Shown here piece by piece: positions 1-8,647 of a stretch of DNA of 64,000 nucleotides. The notes under the pieces are model-generated. The model was not told the origin of the DNA. It saw nothing but the letters and a program-made list of their open reading frames with translations, and searched no databases. The DNA lies in NCBI RefSeq assembly GCF_021532375.1, contig NZ_JAKGAP010000003.1, positions 1 to 64,000 on the forward strand, given 5' to 3'. How positions within the stretch are numbered: the stretch's first letter is position 1; each line of letters starts with the position of its first letter. The position numbers and the translations under genes are program-made. Source of the stretch: Paenibacillus alkaliterrae (GTDB lineage: Bacteria; Bacillota; Bacilli; Paenibacillales; Paenibacillaceae).

Positions 1-398
1 CTGTTCAAGGCTTTGTCAATGAGATCAATAAGACCCCAGAAGTTACGGTTGATCGGTTATGCGTTCAGATGTAAATCATTTTTGCCGAATATATAGCTTA
101 TTTATGTGCATTTATCTTTATGTTGTATCACGCCTAACGAGGTAGAAAAGTCTTATTCACGGCAGGGAGCAGCCAATAGACCAAGGTGAAAACAAGGTTA
201 AAATAATAATTTCTTCTCCGCGTAAAATATGGTATAAACTAGTAGTTAATGGGTGAGCATATCGGGCAAGTGGAGTGGCAATCTATTGGAATGATCTTAT
301 ACATACTATCAGAAAAAGTGAGCTACAGATACAAAAATGCACCGAAACAGCGGGCATTGCAGAAGCGGCACCCGTTAGGTGCAACAATACGGATGGTT
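1..398. other. Left-edge stretch without a convincing gene
   Basis: Positions 3-74 on the plus strand hold an open frame that ends in a stop after about 23 residues. It could be the tail of a gene entering from the left, but it is too short to identify. The rest is AT-rich. A 64-codon frame at 249-443 has no good ribosome binding site and overlaps the end of the aldolase gene antisense, so I do not call it. A short GCACC/GGGTGC hairpin lies just downstream of the aldolase stop and has no T-run. Confidence 0.5.
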
Positions 399-1241
399 TT
401 ACCCGGTAGCCCCCATAAACAGACGGGTGAATCGTTCCATTGACCGCTCCATTTCCGCCTGCATAGAGGCCATGATAGAGGATAGATGGTGGGGCTTTCC
501 GGTTATGCCGAGTGTTTGGAGATAAGCGACCGCAGCCATGGATATTTCTGTGTTGACGTTGATTTTGCAAATGCCGTTCTCAATGGTTTGCCGAATCTTA
601 TCATCTGGAGTGCCAGAACCGCCGTGCAGCACTAAGGGAATCTCAACCGCCTCCCGAATTTGCTTCAGCAGCGGAATGTTAATGTTAGGCTCACCTGTGT
701 ACATGCCGTGGACCGTGCCGATCGCGGCCGCGAGGAAGTCAACGCCCGTTTCTCCGACGAAGGCTTTCGCTGATTGCGGGTCCGTCAACGTGCCGCTGCC
801 TTCTTCTTCATCGGAAAATTCGCCGCGGGCGAGTGAGCCGATCTCCGCTTCAACAGTAACCCCGCCCATATGGGCGAGCTCGACAATCTCCTTAGTCCGC
901 CGGATATTTTCAGCCAATTCATATTTGGAACCGTCATACATCACGGAAGTGAAGCCGTTACGGATTGCACGAACGATCGATTCTTTCTCGTATGCGTGAT
1001 CCAGATGCAGCGCAACCGGAACCGAAGCTTTATGAGCTAAAGCCCGAACCATCGCGGAGAATCCCTCTATGTCAACCGTATCAAAGTAACGCTCGCCCAA
1101 AGCAATGATGACAGGATGCTGCAGTCTTTCCGAAACGGCGACGGCGGCTTGTGCGGTTTCCATACTGTACACATTGAATGCGGCCACTGCATGGCGCTGT
1201 AGCTGCGCCTGCTGAAGAATGCGCTTCGTATTTACCAACAT
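399..1241 (-). CDS. Class II fructose-bisphosphate-type aldolase
   Basis: This 280-residue protein is a zinc-dependent class II aldolase of the Fba/GatY/KbaY/IolJ family, which cleaves ketose phosphates to DHAP plus an aldehyde. Visible zinc ligands are His82 (LDHAYE), Glu133 (EAEIG), His178 (GTVHG) and His206 (VLHGGSG), the last two within phosphate-binding loops. I start at the ATG at 1241 because GAGAGGGA lies about 8 bases upstream; the frame stays open for 17 more codons without a better signal. The gene is divergent from an RpiR regulator, and the shared gap carries four copies of a 15-bp operator. With the kinase, dehydrogenase and permease on the other side, it probably acts last, on a phosphorylated sugar or sugar-acid product rather than in glycolysis. 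The substrate cannot be read from the sequence. Confidence 0.9.
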   Translation of the reverse strand: MLVNTKRILQQAQLQRHAVAAFNVYSMETAQAAVAVSERLQHPVIIALGERYFDTVDIEGFSAMVRALAHKASVPVALHLDHAYEKESIVRAIRNGFTSVMYDGSKYELAENIRRTKEIVELAHMGGVTVEAEIGSLARGEFSDEEEGSGTLTDPQSAKAFVGETGVDFLAAAIGTVHGMYTGEPNINIPLLKQIREAVEIPLVLHGGSGTPDDKIRQTIENGICKINVNTEISMAAVAYLQTLGITGKPHHLSSIMASMQAEMERSMERFTRLFMGATG

Positions 1242-1293
1242 ATAAATTCCCTCTCTTTCGCGTAATAAAACTACATCATTACCACTGATCATT

Positions 1294-1460
1294 ATAAACT
1301 ATACTACAAATGACATTATCACACAATGTAGTATTACTACACTACTTCCTCTCCTACAGAAAACTTCATATGAATGTAGTATAATTACAAAGATAAGAGA
1401 TAAAAATAAAAATGTAGTATAAATACATTGATATTTAAATTTAATTGTAGTAAAATTACA
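1294..1460. promoter_or_regulatory. Array of four 15-bp RpiR-type operators
   Basis: Four near-palindromic 15-mers lie at 1327-1341 (TGTAGTATTACTACA), 1375-1389 (TGTAGTATAATTACA), 1413-1427 (TGTAGTATAAATACA) and 1446-1460 (TGTAGTAAAATTACA). A half-match in the opposite sense is at about 1294-1308. The consensus is TGTAGTAWWATTACA. They fill the divergent promoter region between the aldolase and regulator genes, and the last ends 25 bases before the regulator start. A fifth full copy precedes the permease at 5163-5177. Binding by the adjacent RpiR protein is inferred from position and palindromy. Confidence 0.8.
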
Positions 1461-1485
1461 ACAAGCTGAAAGTGAGGCTGTAAGG

Positions 1486-2334
1486 ATGGCTACTTTTCAA
1501 AACCGCGTGAATGCCATTGAGAAGGAGATGACGAATTCCGACAAAAAGATATTGCGTGTGATTCAACAAACGGAAAAAGCATTCTTGTTGTCCATGAACG
1601 AGTTATCCAGACTGAGTGAGGTCAGCGAGCCAAGCGTCGTGCGTTTCTGCAGAAAACTGAAATATAGCAGCTATCAGGAAATGAAGGTTGCGCTTGCCCA
1701 GGAAAGCACCGCAAATCACAATCTAGCAAGCAACATCTATGAAGCAATCGATCTGTCGGATTCCACGCAGCAGGTGTTTCATAAAGTGATCGAGCAGACG
1801 ATAGTAGCCTTGAACACGACCAAGGATATGATCGATTACGAGGCCGTTCAGCGGGCAGGACTTAAGATTGCGCAGGCCAAACGGCTATTTTTCTTCGGTC
1901 AGGGCGTATCAGGCATCTTGGCAGGCGATGCGGCCCATAAGTTTCTTCGAATCGGTGAAACGGTAATTCCGATCATCGACCCTCATCTGGAGGCAATCGC
2001 AGCTTCACATATGAGCAAGGACGACGTGATTGTCGCCATCTCGCATTCCGGAGAAAGTCACGGACTCCTCAAAGTGCTGGAGCTCGCGAAAGAGAAAGAG
2101 GCGCAAATTATCGTCATTACCGGGTTCAACAAATCTTCCATCGCACAAATGGCGGATGAGCTACTCGTGTCAAGCGCAAATGAAACCGAATTTAGGTCGG
2201 ATGCGATGGTAAGCCGCATCGTTCAATTAACGATCATAGACTGCCTCTATGTGATTACGGTTTTGCATAAGGGGAAAAGTGCGATTGAAGCGGTGAACAC
2301 ATCCCGGCTGGCGGTAGCAAAACTAAAAACATGA
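1486..2334 (+). CDS. MurR/RpiR family transcriptional regulator
   Basis: The 282-residue protein has the family layout. An N-terminal RpiR helix-turn-helix spans about residues 1-77, with the recognition region LSEVSEPSVVRFCRKL at 43-58. A SIS sugar-phosphate isomerase-fold domain spans about residues 120-255, with the phosphate-sugar loop AISHSGES at 184-191. SIS domains in this family sense phosphorylated sugars. The gene heads a plus-strand run with the 2-hydroxyacid dehydrogenase (17-base gap) and the FGGY kinase, and it is divergent from the aldolase. The operator array directly upstream suggests autoregulation and control of both arms. The likely effector is an intermediate of the local pathway, whose identity is unknown. 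Confidence 0.92.
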   Translation: MATFQNRVNAIEKEMTNSDKKILRVIQQTEKAFLLSMNELSRLSEVSEPSVVRFCRKLKYSSYQEMKVALAQESTANHNLASNIYEAIDLSDSTQQVFHKVIEQTIVALNTTKDMIDYEAVQRAGLKIAQAKRLFFFGQGVSGILAGDAAHKFLRIGETVIPIIDPHLEAIAASHMSKDDVIVAISHSGESHGLLKVLELAKEKEAQIIVITGFNKSSIAQMADELLVSSANETEFRSDAMVSRIVQLTIIDCLYVITVLHKGKSAIEAVNTSRLAVAKLKT

Positions 2335-2350
2335 TCGAGAGGGATACAAC

Positions 2351-3418
2351 ATGAAAATATTAACGTTCGGCGATGCAATGATTAACGGTAAACAATTTAC
2401 GAAAGCGGCGCGCATGCTCGGTAATCACGAGATTGTGACCACGGATTGGGAGCCGGATTGGGGTCGACTGCAAAATCGCCGGCTTGTCATTGAGCAGCAG
2501 GGTCCGGCAGTCGAAGAGGCGCCCTTGATGTTCAAGGAAAATAAAGACGCCGATATGGTGCTCGGCTTGTTCGGGCCTTTCTCGTCTGAAGGCATGGATT
2601 CGTTCGATAACCTGAAAGTTATCGGCGTTGCGCGTGCGGGAACCGAGAACGTGGATGTTAAAGCGGCTACGGAGCGCGGCATTGTTGTGGTCCATGTTAT
2701 GGGACGGAATGCGCAAGCCGTATCGGATTTCGCCATTGGACTAATGCTGAGCGAATCGAGAAATATCGCACGCGCCCACATGTCGATTATGAATGGGGAA
2801 TGGCGCAAAGTATTCAGCAATTCGGATTATATTCCGGAGCTTAAAGGTAAAAAGATCGGTATCGTCGGCTTTGGCTATATTGGACGTCTTGTGGCCAAAA
2901 AATTGGCCGGCTTCGATGTAGAGATTCTCGTCTTTGATCCGTTTGTACAAGCCGACTCCATCGATCTGCCGAATGTGAAGCTGGTGGATAAAGACACACT
3001 CTTGGCTGAATCCGACTTTGTTTCGATTCATGCCAGACTGACTGAGGAAAATCATCATTTTATCAGCCACGCTGAATTGGAGAAGATGAAACCTACTGCC
3101 TATCTGATCAACTGCGCCCGTTCCGGACTCATCGATACGGACGCGCTAGTGCAGGCGCTTGCCGAGAAGAAAATTGCCGGCGCGGGATTGGATGTATTTG
3201 ACATTGAACCCATTCCAGCGGAGCATCCTCTGCTTGCTCTGGACAATATAACGTTGACTACACATATTGCCGGGACGACCTCCGATGCTCTGACCCAATC
3301 GCCTTACTTGCTGGTCGAAGAGGTGAAGAAGGTGTTGGAAGGCGGCAAGGCCAATTGGGTGAAAAACCCTGAGGTTCTGCAGCATCCGAAATTCCGTGAA
3401 TGGCTGTCAACACTATAA
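2351..3418 (+). CDS. D-isomer-specific 2-hydroxyacid dehydrogenase
   Basis: This 355-residue protein belongs to the NAD-dependent D-2-hydroxyacid dehydrogenase family. The Rossmann motif GFGYIG is at residues 173-178. The catalytic Arg257 (in INCARSGLID), Glu286 (DIEPIP) and His305 (TTHIAG) form the usual Arg-Glu-His triad. The family reversibly oxidises 2-hydroxy acids to 2-keto acids, or the reverse. Ribosome binding site GAGAGGG lies 9 bases before the ATG. The gene is second in the RpiR-headed run and is followed after 28 bases by the FGGY kinase, so it most likely interconverts a sugar acid and its 2-keto form. Close relatives are phosphoglycerate, glyoxylate and erythronate-4-phosphate dehydrogenases; none can be assigned on sight. 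Confidence 0.9.
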   Translation: MKILTFGDAMINGKQFTKAARMLGNHEIVTTDWEPDWGRLQNRRLVIEQQGPAVEEAPLMFKENKDADMVLGLFGPFSSEGMDSFDNLKVIGVARAGTENVDVKAATERGIVVVHVMGRNAQAVSDFAIGLMLSESRNIARAHMSIMNGEWRKVFSNSDYIPELKGKKIGIVGFGYIGRLVAKKLAGFDVEILVFDPFVQADSIDLPNVKLVDKDTLLAESDFVSIHARLTEENHHFISHAELEKMKPTAYLINCARSGLIDTDALVQALAEKKIAGAGLDVFDIEPIPAEHPLLALDNITLTTHIAGTTSDALTQSPYLLVEEVKKVLEGGKANWVKNPEVLQHPKFREWLSTL

Positions 3419-3446
3419 TAGCGGATAAGAACAGGAGGTGAATGCA

Positions 3447-5030
3447 ATGACAAACCAAGAGCATGCTTTAGTGCTGGTTATGGATATTGGAACGACGGGC
3501 GGTCGTGTTATTCTCATGGACGCGAAAGGCGAGTCGCACGGTATGGCTTACCGTGAATACCGGAGTATCTTTCATGCGCCGACCGTCATTGATCATGATC
3601 CTACAACGTGGATCAACGCTGTCGTGGAGGGCATTCAAGAGCTTAAAGAGTCGCATGCGAACGTCCTGCAGCGAGTCAGGGCAATTTCCATTACGTCACA
3701 GCGGGCGACCATTATGCCTGTAGATGCGGACGCCAATCCACTGACTCATGCGATATTGTGGCAGGATAAACGCTCCATTCAGGAGAGTCGCGAGATTGAG
3801 GCCCGAATTGGCCGTGAAGAAATTTATAAACGAACCGGGCTGAAAATCGATCCTTATTTTTCGCTGCCTAAGATTATGTGGTTCCAGAACAACCATCCGG
3901 AGATTTATCGGAAAGCGTCTTGTTTTCTCACCGTTCATGATTTCATGGTGGCTTCATTAACGGGTGAGTTCAAAACCGATTGGACACAAGCTTCCCGAAC
4001 TATGCTGTTTAATATCAATGATTTTGCTTGGGATCGTGAGCTGGCGGATCGTATGGGGATAGATCTGGGAAAATTACCCGAGGCTTATCCCACAGGTACC
4101 GTTGCGGGTAACGTTACGGAAGCTGCAGCGGTTCGTTTCGGCTTGCCGGTAGGGCTGCCTGTTGTTATGGCAGGCGGCGATCAGCAGAGTGCGGCCATCG
4201 GGTTGGGCGCCATTCGTCCGGGGATTGTAAAAGTGACCACAGGCACGGGTTCATTTGTCGTTGCACCCATCGATCACCAAATTCACAATCCGGAGCAAAA
4301 GGTCGTATGCAGTGCATCCGCCGTTCCCGGAAAGTGGGTGATCGAGGCAGGTATATTCACGACGGGCTCAACCTATCGCTGGCTGCGGGATTTTCTCGGC
4401 ACGGACGGCTTATATGATGAATTGAATGCTCAAGCGGCAATGTCGACACCGGGCGCAAACGGCGTGCTTCATATTCCGCACTATGCTGGAAGCGCGGCGC
4501 CCTATTGGAATGCGAACGCGTCAGGCGTGCTCTTCAATTTGTCCCTGGGTACGAAGAAAAGCGATGTTGTAAGGGCTTACCTGGAAGGGATATGCTATGA
4601 AACCAAGAAAAATCTGCGTATCATCGACTCGCTGCTTTCAGCGGATCAGGATGTTGATCATATCCGTCTGTCTGCCGTACATGTCAGCGGTGGACTCGCG
4701 AGATTTGACTGGTTCAATCAAATCCAGGCGGACATTTACGGTATCGTGGTCATACCGGACAGAACCGAACAGGCCACATCCTTAGGAGCCGCAATTATTG
4801 CCTATACGACGCTTGGCTTCTATTCCGATCTGATTGAAGCTCATGCTGCTATGGGCAAGCTCGAAATGAAGCGGATGAAAACGACGAATCGTGCGACCAA
4901 AGAAGTATACGAGGAGATGGGCGAACTGCATCATGCCCTCTATGAATCGTTGGATAGAGATGATCTATACGGTCGTGCCAAACACATGGCATCCAAATTT
5001 GATGCGGTCAACAGCATCCAGGCCATTTGA
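3447..5030 (+). CDS. FGGY-family carbohydrate kinase
   Basis: A 527-residue two-domain FGGY kinase of the xylulokinase/gluconokinase/LsrK type. The N-terminal ATPase-fold loop is DIGTTGGR at residues 13-20. The substrate-side motif GGDQQSAAIGLG lies near residue 242, TTGTGSFVV near 263, and the C-terminal nucleotide loop GGLARFDWFNQ near 414. An in-frame GTG at 3438 overlaps the ribosome binding site AGGAGGTG at 3433-3440, so I use the ATG at 3447, seven bases after it. The kinase follows the dehydrogenase in the same run and precedes the GntP permease. It presumably phosphorylates the imported acid or its keto derivative before aldol cleavage. An autoinducer-2 kinase role is possible by resemblance, but no lsr genes are nearby. 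Confidence 0.9.
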   Translation: MTNQEHALVLVMDIGTTGGRVILMDAKGESHGMAYREYRSIFHAPTVIDHDPTTWINAVVEGIQELKESHANVLQRVRAISITSQRATIMPVDADANPLTHAILWQDKRSIQESREIEARIGREEIYKRTGLKIDPYFSLPKIMWFQNNHPEIYRKASCFLTVHDFMVASLTGEFKTDWTQASRTMLFNINDFAWDRELADRMGIDLGKLPEAYPTGTVAGNVTEAAAVRFGLPVGLPVVMAGGDQQSAAIGLGAIRPGIVKVTTGTGSFVVAPIDHQIHNPEQKVVCSASAVPGKWVIEAGIFTTGSTYRWLRDFLGTDGLYDELNAQAAMSTPGANGVLHIPHYAGSAAPYWNANASGVLFNLSLGTKKSDVVRAYLEGICYETKKNLRIIDSLLSADQDVDHIRLSAVHVSGGLARFDWFNQIQADIYGIVVIPDRTEQATSLGAAIIAYTTLGFYSDLIEAHAAMGKLEMKRMKTTNRATKEVYEEMGELHHALYESLDRDDLYGRAKHMASKFDAVNSIQAI

Positions 5031-5060
5031 CAGGGAACAATTCCCCTGCAATCGTATTCA

Positions 5061-5098
5061 ACGGCATTTCAGTCCTGAAAAAGCAGGAGGAATGCCGT
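5061..5098 (+). terminator. Hairpin between kinase and permease genes
   Basis: ACGGCATT at 5061-5068 pairs with AATGCCGT at 5091-5098, and CCTG/CAGG extend the stem. Only a weak T-run (GTTTCC) follows. It probably ends or attenuates the kinase transcript, since the permease has its own operator-bearing promoter just downstream. Confidence 0.45.
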
Positions 5099-5129
5099 GT
5101 TTCCTGCAAAAGAAAACAAAACATAAAAA

Positions 5130-5177
5130 TGTAGTAAAATATAATTGTGTAGTACGAAAGTATGTAGTATTATTACA
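5130..5177 (+). promoter_or_regulatory. RpiR-type operator upstream of GntP permease
   Basis: A full copy of the TGTAGTAWWATTACA operator lies at 5163-5177 (TGTAGTATTATTACA). Two half-copies beginning TGTAGTA precede it at 5130 and 5148. This ties the permease to the same regulator as the 1.3-1.5 kb array although a hairpin separates it from the upstream genes. Confidence 0.75.
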
Positions 5178-5187
5178 TTATCACATA

Positions 5188-5201
5188 TGAAAGCGATATC
5201 A
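5188..5201 (+). promoter_or_regulatory. Catabolite-responsive element (cre)
   Basis: TGAAAGCGATATCA fits the CcpA consensus TGWAANCGNTNWCA at every position. It sits between the RpiR operator and the permease ribosome binding site. A CcpA-HPr complex bound here would block transcription in the leader when preferred sugars are present. Confidence 0.6.
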
Positions 5202-5224
5202 TTCATTGAGAGGGGAATTCGGCC

Positions 5225-6589
5225 ATGGTAACTGGAAGTGCTTTAATTTTCATCTTTATCGGTTCACTGCTCGCTTTATTCGCACTTATCTTAAAATTCA
5301 AGTGGGATCCGTTTCTCGCACTGATCGCCGTTGCGGTCGTTACGGGACTTGTTGTAGGCATCCCATATACCGAGCTTCCGGGCGTTATTACAACCGGTTT
5401 CGGTAATACCCTTGCCGGCGTTGGTATTATGATCGGTTTGGGCGTCATGTTCGGCGAGCTGCTTGCCGCTTCAGGAGCAATAGAACGAATAGCCAACTCG
5501 CTTCTAAGGGTTTCAGGCAAAGAAAAGTCGCCGCTTGCGATTACGATTACAGGCACTGCGGTTTCCATTCCAGTATTCTTTGATGCAGCATTCGTTATCC
5601 TCATCAACCTGATCCGTAAGCTGTCCCAAAGCACCAAGATTTCCATGGTAACGTTCATTACGGCTCTTGCAGTCGGACTCATCGTCTCGCACAGTCTTAT
5701 ACCTCCTACTCCCGGACCGCTCGTTGTTGCTGAAAATACGGGTTCGGGACTCGGATACTTCATTCTTTATTCGATGCTGGTCGCGATCCCTGCCGTATTG
5801 GTCGGCGGCTGGTGGTACGGCGTGCGAGTCGGCAAACATTCTCCGATCTACATTCCGCAAGCGGGGGACGCAGGAGTCACTGAAGTAGCTGCATCCCTTG
5901 AATCCGATCAGGCGCGGCCGGAAATCGGAACCAAGCTTTCTTACCTTCTGCTTCTCCTGCCGATCGTGTTGATTTTGATGAATACGATTATTGGCTTGAT
6001 TTTCCCGGAAACGTTTGCCTCAGGCATCTTCGGTTTCCTGGGAGAGAAAAACTTGGCCTTATTTATCAGCGTTCTTGTGGCCGCATTTGTTCTTCGTCCT
6101 TATCTGCGGGACAGCAAAGAAAACCTGTATGCAAAAGCAATCAGTTCCGCAGGTTTGATTCTTCTGATCACCGGTGCTGGAGGCGCCTTCGGTGCTGTCA
6201 TCCGGCATAGCGGTATTGGCGATTACCTTGTCGAAGTTATGCAGTTATGGAGCATACCGGTTCTCCTTCTTGGATTCCTGTTCTCTCAGATCCTGCGCGC
6301 ATCGCTGGGTTCGACCACCGTTGCTCTCGTTACCACCTCTTCGATTCTGGGGCCGATGATTGCGGATCTTAACGTGTCGCCTGTTCTTCTTGGCCTCGCG
6401 ATCTGCGCAGGCGGTATCGGGTTGTCGCTCCCGAACGACTCCGGCTTCTGGGTTGTTAATAAGTTCGGAAGATTGACGGTTCCTGAAACGCTCAAAACTT
6501 GGACGATCGGCGGCTCGTTAGCCGGTATTACAGCCTTTATCGCCATTTACATTTTGAGTTTCTTTGTCGGCATATTGCCGGGCTTGTAA
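5225..6589 (+). CDS. GntP-family gluconate/sugar-acid:H+ symporter
   Basis: This 454-residue integral membrane protein is of normal length for the gluconate permease (GntP) family and has about 12-14 hydrophobic segments. Family-like signatures are the N-terminal KFKWDPFLALIAVAVVTGL segment, GVMFGELLAASGAIERIA, the SHSLIPPTPGP loop and a C-terminal SLPNDSGFWVVNKFG segment. GntP proteins import gluconate, 2-keto-3-deoxygluconate, glycerate and similar acids with protons, which is the best clue that this locus handles a sugar acid. Ribosome binding site GAGAGGGG lies 8 bases before the ATG. Expression is likely controlled by the RpiR operator and cre site upstream. It ends the catabolic run; IS debris follows. 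Confidence 0.92.
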   Translation: MVTGSALIFIFIGSLLALFALILKFKWDPFLALIAVAVVTGLVVGIPYTELPGVITTGFGNTLAGVGIMIGLGVMFGELLAASGAIERIANSLLRVSGKEKSPLAITITGTAVSIPVFFDAAFVILINLIRKLSQSTKISMVTFITALAVGLIVSHSLIPPTPGPLVVAENTGSGLGYFILYSMLVAIPAVLVGGWWYGVRVGKHSPIYIPQAGDAGVTEVAASLESDQARPEIGTKLSYLLLLLPIVLILMNTIIGLIFPETFASGIFGFLGEKNLALFISVLVAAFVLRPYLRDSKENLYAKAISSAGLILLITGAGGAFGAVIRHSGIGDYLVEVMQLWSIPVLLLGFLFSQILRASLGSTTVALVTTSSILGPMIADLNVSPVLLGLAICAGGIGLSLPNDSGFWVVNKFGRLTVPETLKTWTIGGSLAGITAFIAIYILSFFVGILPGL

Positions 6590-6689
6590 AATCGATTCAC
6601 AAGAAGACCCGCCCCTAGGAGAGCCCTGCAAAAGCCTTGCTTTTGAGTAAAATTGAGCTTCAAAATGGAAATGTAATCGTTAAGACTAA

Positions 6690-6728
6690 AAAAGCAGCTC
6701 GTTCCTCATCCGAGGGCGGGCTGCTTTT
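6690..6728. terminator. Bidirectional terminator-type hairpin
   Basis: AAAAGCAGC at 6690-6698 pairs with GCTGCTTTT at 6720-6728, with CTCG/CGAG inside the stem and T/A runs on both sides. It can stop the permease transcript and the IS1182 fragment transcript, whose last codons it overlaps. Confidence 0.6.
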
Positions 6729-7828
6729 GCTCTACCAGCTTCACCATTCGTTTCACATTTACAACAAACGCGGTGAGGTACGCCTGTATTCGCATGCGAA
6801 ATAGACCCCGGTATTTGGCTGTTGCCATCCCGTGGAGTCTCTTCATCTCTGCGTTCTTGTGTTCAATTATTGGTCTCCGCTTAATCCGATCTTTAAACGT
6901 ATCACTTTTCTCAAACTCGATCTGTTCCTTGAAGTGCTCCGCAATAATGCGAATCGAGTATGTCTTGCTCTTTGAGCCTGGTTTGTAACACCCTTCGCTT
7001 AGCGGACAGCTCTTGCACTTCTCAATATCAAAATAAAACACAAGGGAGCGGCTTTTTCCGCTTTGCTTACTTCCTTTCATCGCTTTTCGAGTGTTGTGCA
7101 GTCCGGCAGGACATATCACTAAATCCGCATCTTTGTTGTATTCAAATCCTTCTTGTCGCTCGCCCCCGTTATGGACAACAGGGTTTAGTGGTACGACAGG
7201 CTGAATCGTTTCTTTTTTCATTTCCGCTAGATTATCTTTGCCAGAGTAGGCGGTATCTGCAATAATTTCCGTTACCGTTATGCCATTTGCTTGAGTTTGT
7301 GACAACAGATAGGACAGTTGTTTTCCATCATCGCTGCTGCCGGGTGTGACTTCAACCGCTGTAATAATCTCTTCTTCCGTAATGGCTAAATGCTCTTTGT
7401 AGCCAAAGAAGGATTTGGTTTTGCTTTTCCATGCGAATCGGGCATCTGGATCAATGGCTGAAAGAATACCTTTTTGGGACAGCAAGCGCTCATCTTCTAC
7501 GATTTGTCTAGCTATTTGAAGCTTTTCGCTAATGGCCCCTTCATGAGGCAGTAGTTCCTCCACGGCTTCACTTAACTTAGCCAAGTAATGAAGCGTAATC
7601 TCCTCTGCATCCACTTGTTCGCTTTTTACACGAGGCATGGAAGGTAGCCTCTTCTCCAGCTTCGGATGTCGTTTGACAACCGTTCGCAGTAGAAGTTTAG
7701 CTGCATCCCGCAACACGTCCAAAGGGCGCTGCTTTTGACTGCTTGCATGGGTATGAGTGGCATCCAAAATAATGGTTTTACTCTTAATGAGTCCTTTTTC
7801 CACACATTGACTCACCACCTGTTTCAAC
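6706..7828 (-). pseudogene. IS1182-family transposase, 5' end removed by IS66
   Basis: About 373 C-terminal residues of a DDE transposase of the IS1182 family remain. The three acidic positions are visible: IILDATHTHAS, IIADTAYSGKDN and the C-terminal RPIIEHKNAEMKRLHG block. Full-length members are about 450-500 residues, so the N-terminal domain is missing. The frame runs on for 29 codons past 7828, but those bases belong to the IS66 end starting at 7829 (GTAAGCGTC), so the apparent ATG at 7914 is artificial. The remaining N-terminal part of the transposase is not next to the other IS66 arm, which indicates a deletion or rearrangement after insertion. Confidence 0.85.
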
Positions 7829-7912
7829 GTAAGCGTCAAATCTTCCACACCTATCAACCAATCATACGTCATGAGAAAATGAAGGCATCCTAAGAAAACA
7901 GGAGGTTGCCTC

Positions 7913-8224
7913 ATGACAAAAAAAGATCAACGCCAGCTCGAGTGGTCGACGCGCATAGCGGACTACAAAGCAAGCGGTCTTACGATGACCGCATGGTGTA
8001 CGGCCAATCAGGTTGCCCTGGAGCAATTCAAATATTGGAAGCGGAAACTCAAACCTATCGCATCGGATATGGTGTCCCCCACTGCCTCCTTTATCCCCAT
8101 CTCCGTAGCGGAATCCGTTCCTCCCCACAGCGCCTCTTCGCTTGTCGTTCACGTTGGGCACGCCAGCATCACGCTTCAAAAAGGGTTTGATCCCCAGTTG
8201 CACGAGAAGCCGTCGAAGCCTTAA
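7913..8224 (+). CDS. IS66 accessory protein TnpA (left arm)
   Basis: A 103-residue protein of the IS66 TnpA (IS66 Orf1-like) type. An N-terminal helix-turn-helix has TRIADYKASGLTMTAWC followed by the QFKYWKRKLK segment. AGGAGG lies 7 bases before the ATG. It is intact as a reading frame, but its element lacks the TnpC transposase, so it is probably non-functional. The right arm at 8641-8973 carries its diverged paralogue. Confidence 0.8.
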   Translation: MTKKDQRQLEWSTRIADYKASGLTMTAWCTANQVALEQFKYWKRKLKPIASDMVSPTASFIPISVAESVPPHSASSLVVHVGHASITLQKGFDPQLHEKPSKP

Positions 8225-8231
8225 GCGCAAC

Positions 8232-8439
8232 ATGCTGACGTTCTCGAACGCTCATCCCGTCTATCTGGTGGCAGGCGCCACGGATCTGCGTAAATCGATT
8301 GACGGTCTTGCCGCCCTCGTACAAGAAGGGTATGGCTTGAATCCATTCTCTCCGAGCCTGTTCGTGTTTTGCAATCGCGAGCGCAATAAGCTCAAACTCC
8401 TTTTCTGGGATAATAATGGTTTCTGGCTGTTATCCGGAA
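8232..8439 (+). pseudogene. IS66 TnpB fragment (left arm)
   Basis: Starting at ATG 8232, about 69 residues of TnpB (PF05717-type) remain, including AGATDLRKSIDGLAALVQ and PFSPSLFVFCNRERNKLKLLFWD. The frame then enters the palindrome at 8415-8464 and reads the complement of the other arm. The usual C-terminal region after GFW is gone. Confidence 0.8.
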
Positions 8440-8464
8440 TTCCGGATAACAGCCAGAAACCATT
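8415..8464. repeat. 50-bp perfect palindrome at the IS66 junction
   Basis: The arms AATGGTTTCTGGCTGTTATC and GATAACAGCCAGAAACCATT flank the centre CGGAATTCCG without a mismatch over 50 bases. Outside it the arms remain inverted but diverge quickly. The centre does not match usual TnpB sequence after GFWLL, so a few bases were added or templated at the joint. Confidence 0.9.
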
Positions 8465-8647
8465 TAAATCCCAGTATAGCATCTTGAGCTTGTCACGCTG
8501 GCGATTGCAGAAAACAAACAGGCTCGGTGAGAAGGGATCAAGACCGAACCCTTCCTGAACAAGGGCAGCGAGTGCGTCGATCGACTTACGCAGATCCGTA
8601 GAACCTGCAGCCAAGTAGACTGTGTGAGCGCTCGATAGCGTCAGCAT
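8440..8647 (-). pseudogene. IS66 TnpB fragment (right arm)
   Basis: The mirror-image counterpart starts at ATG 8647 with MLTLSSAHTVYLAAGSTDLRK and continues to DLNGFWLL before the palindrome. It differs from the left arm at many residues (for example RQRDKLKMLYW against RERNKLKLLFW), so it is an independent IS66 copy rather than a recent inverted duplicate. Confidence 0.8.

Noticed and set aside
249-443. 64-codon plus-strand frame
   Set aside because: No ribosome site, no family resemblance, and it overlaps the aldolase gene end antisense.
3438-3446. GTG start three codons earlier for the FGGY kinase
   Set aside because: The GTG is part of the AGGAGGTG ribosome site itself; the ATG at 3447 is correctly spaced.
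7829-7914. N-terminal 29 codons of the apparent IS1182 transposase
   Set aside because: They translate the antisense of the IS66 terminus and are not transposase sequence.
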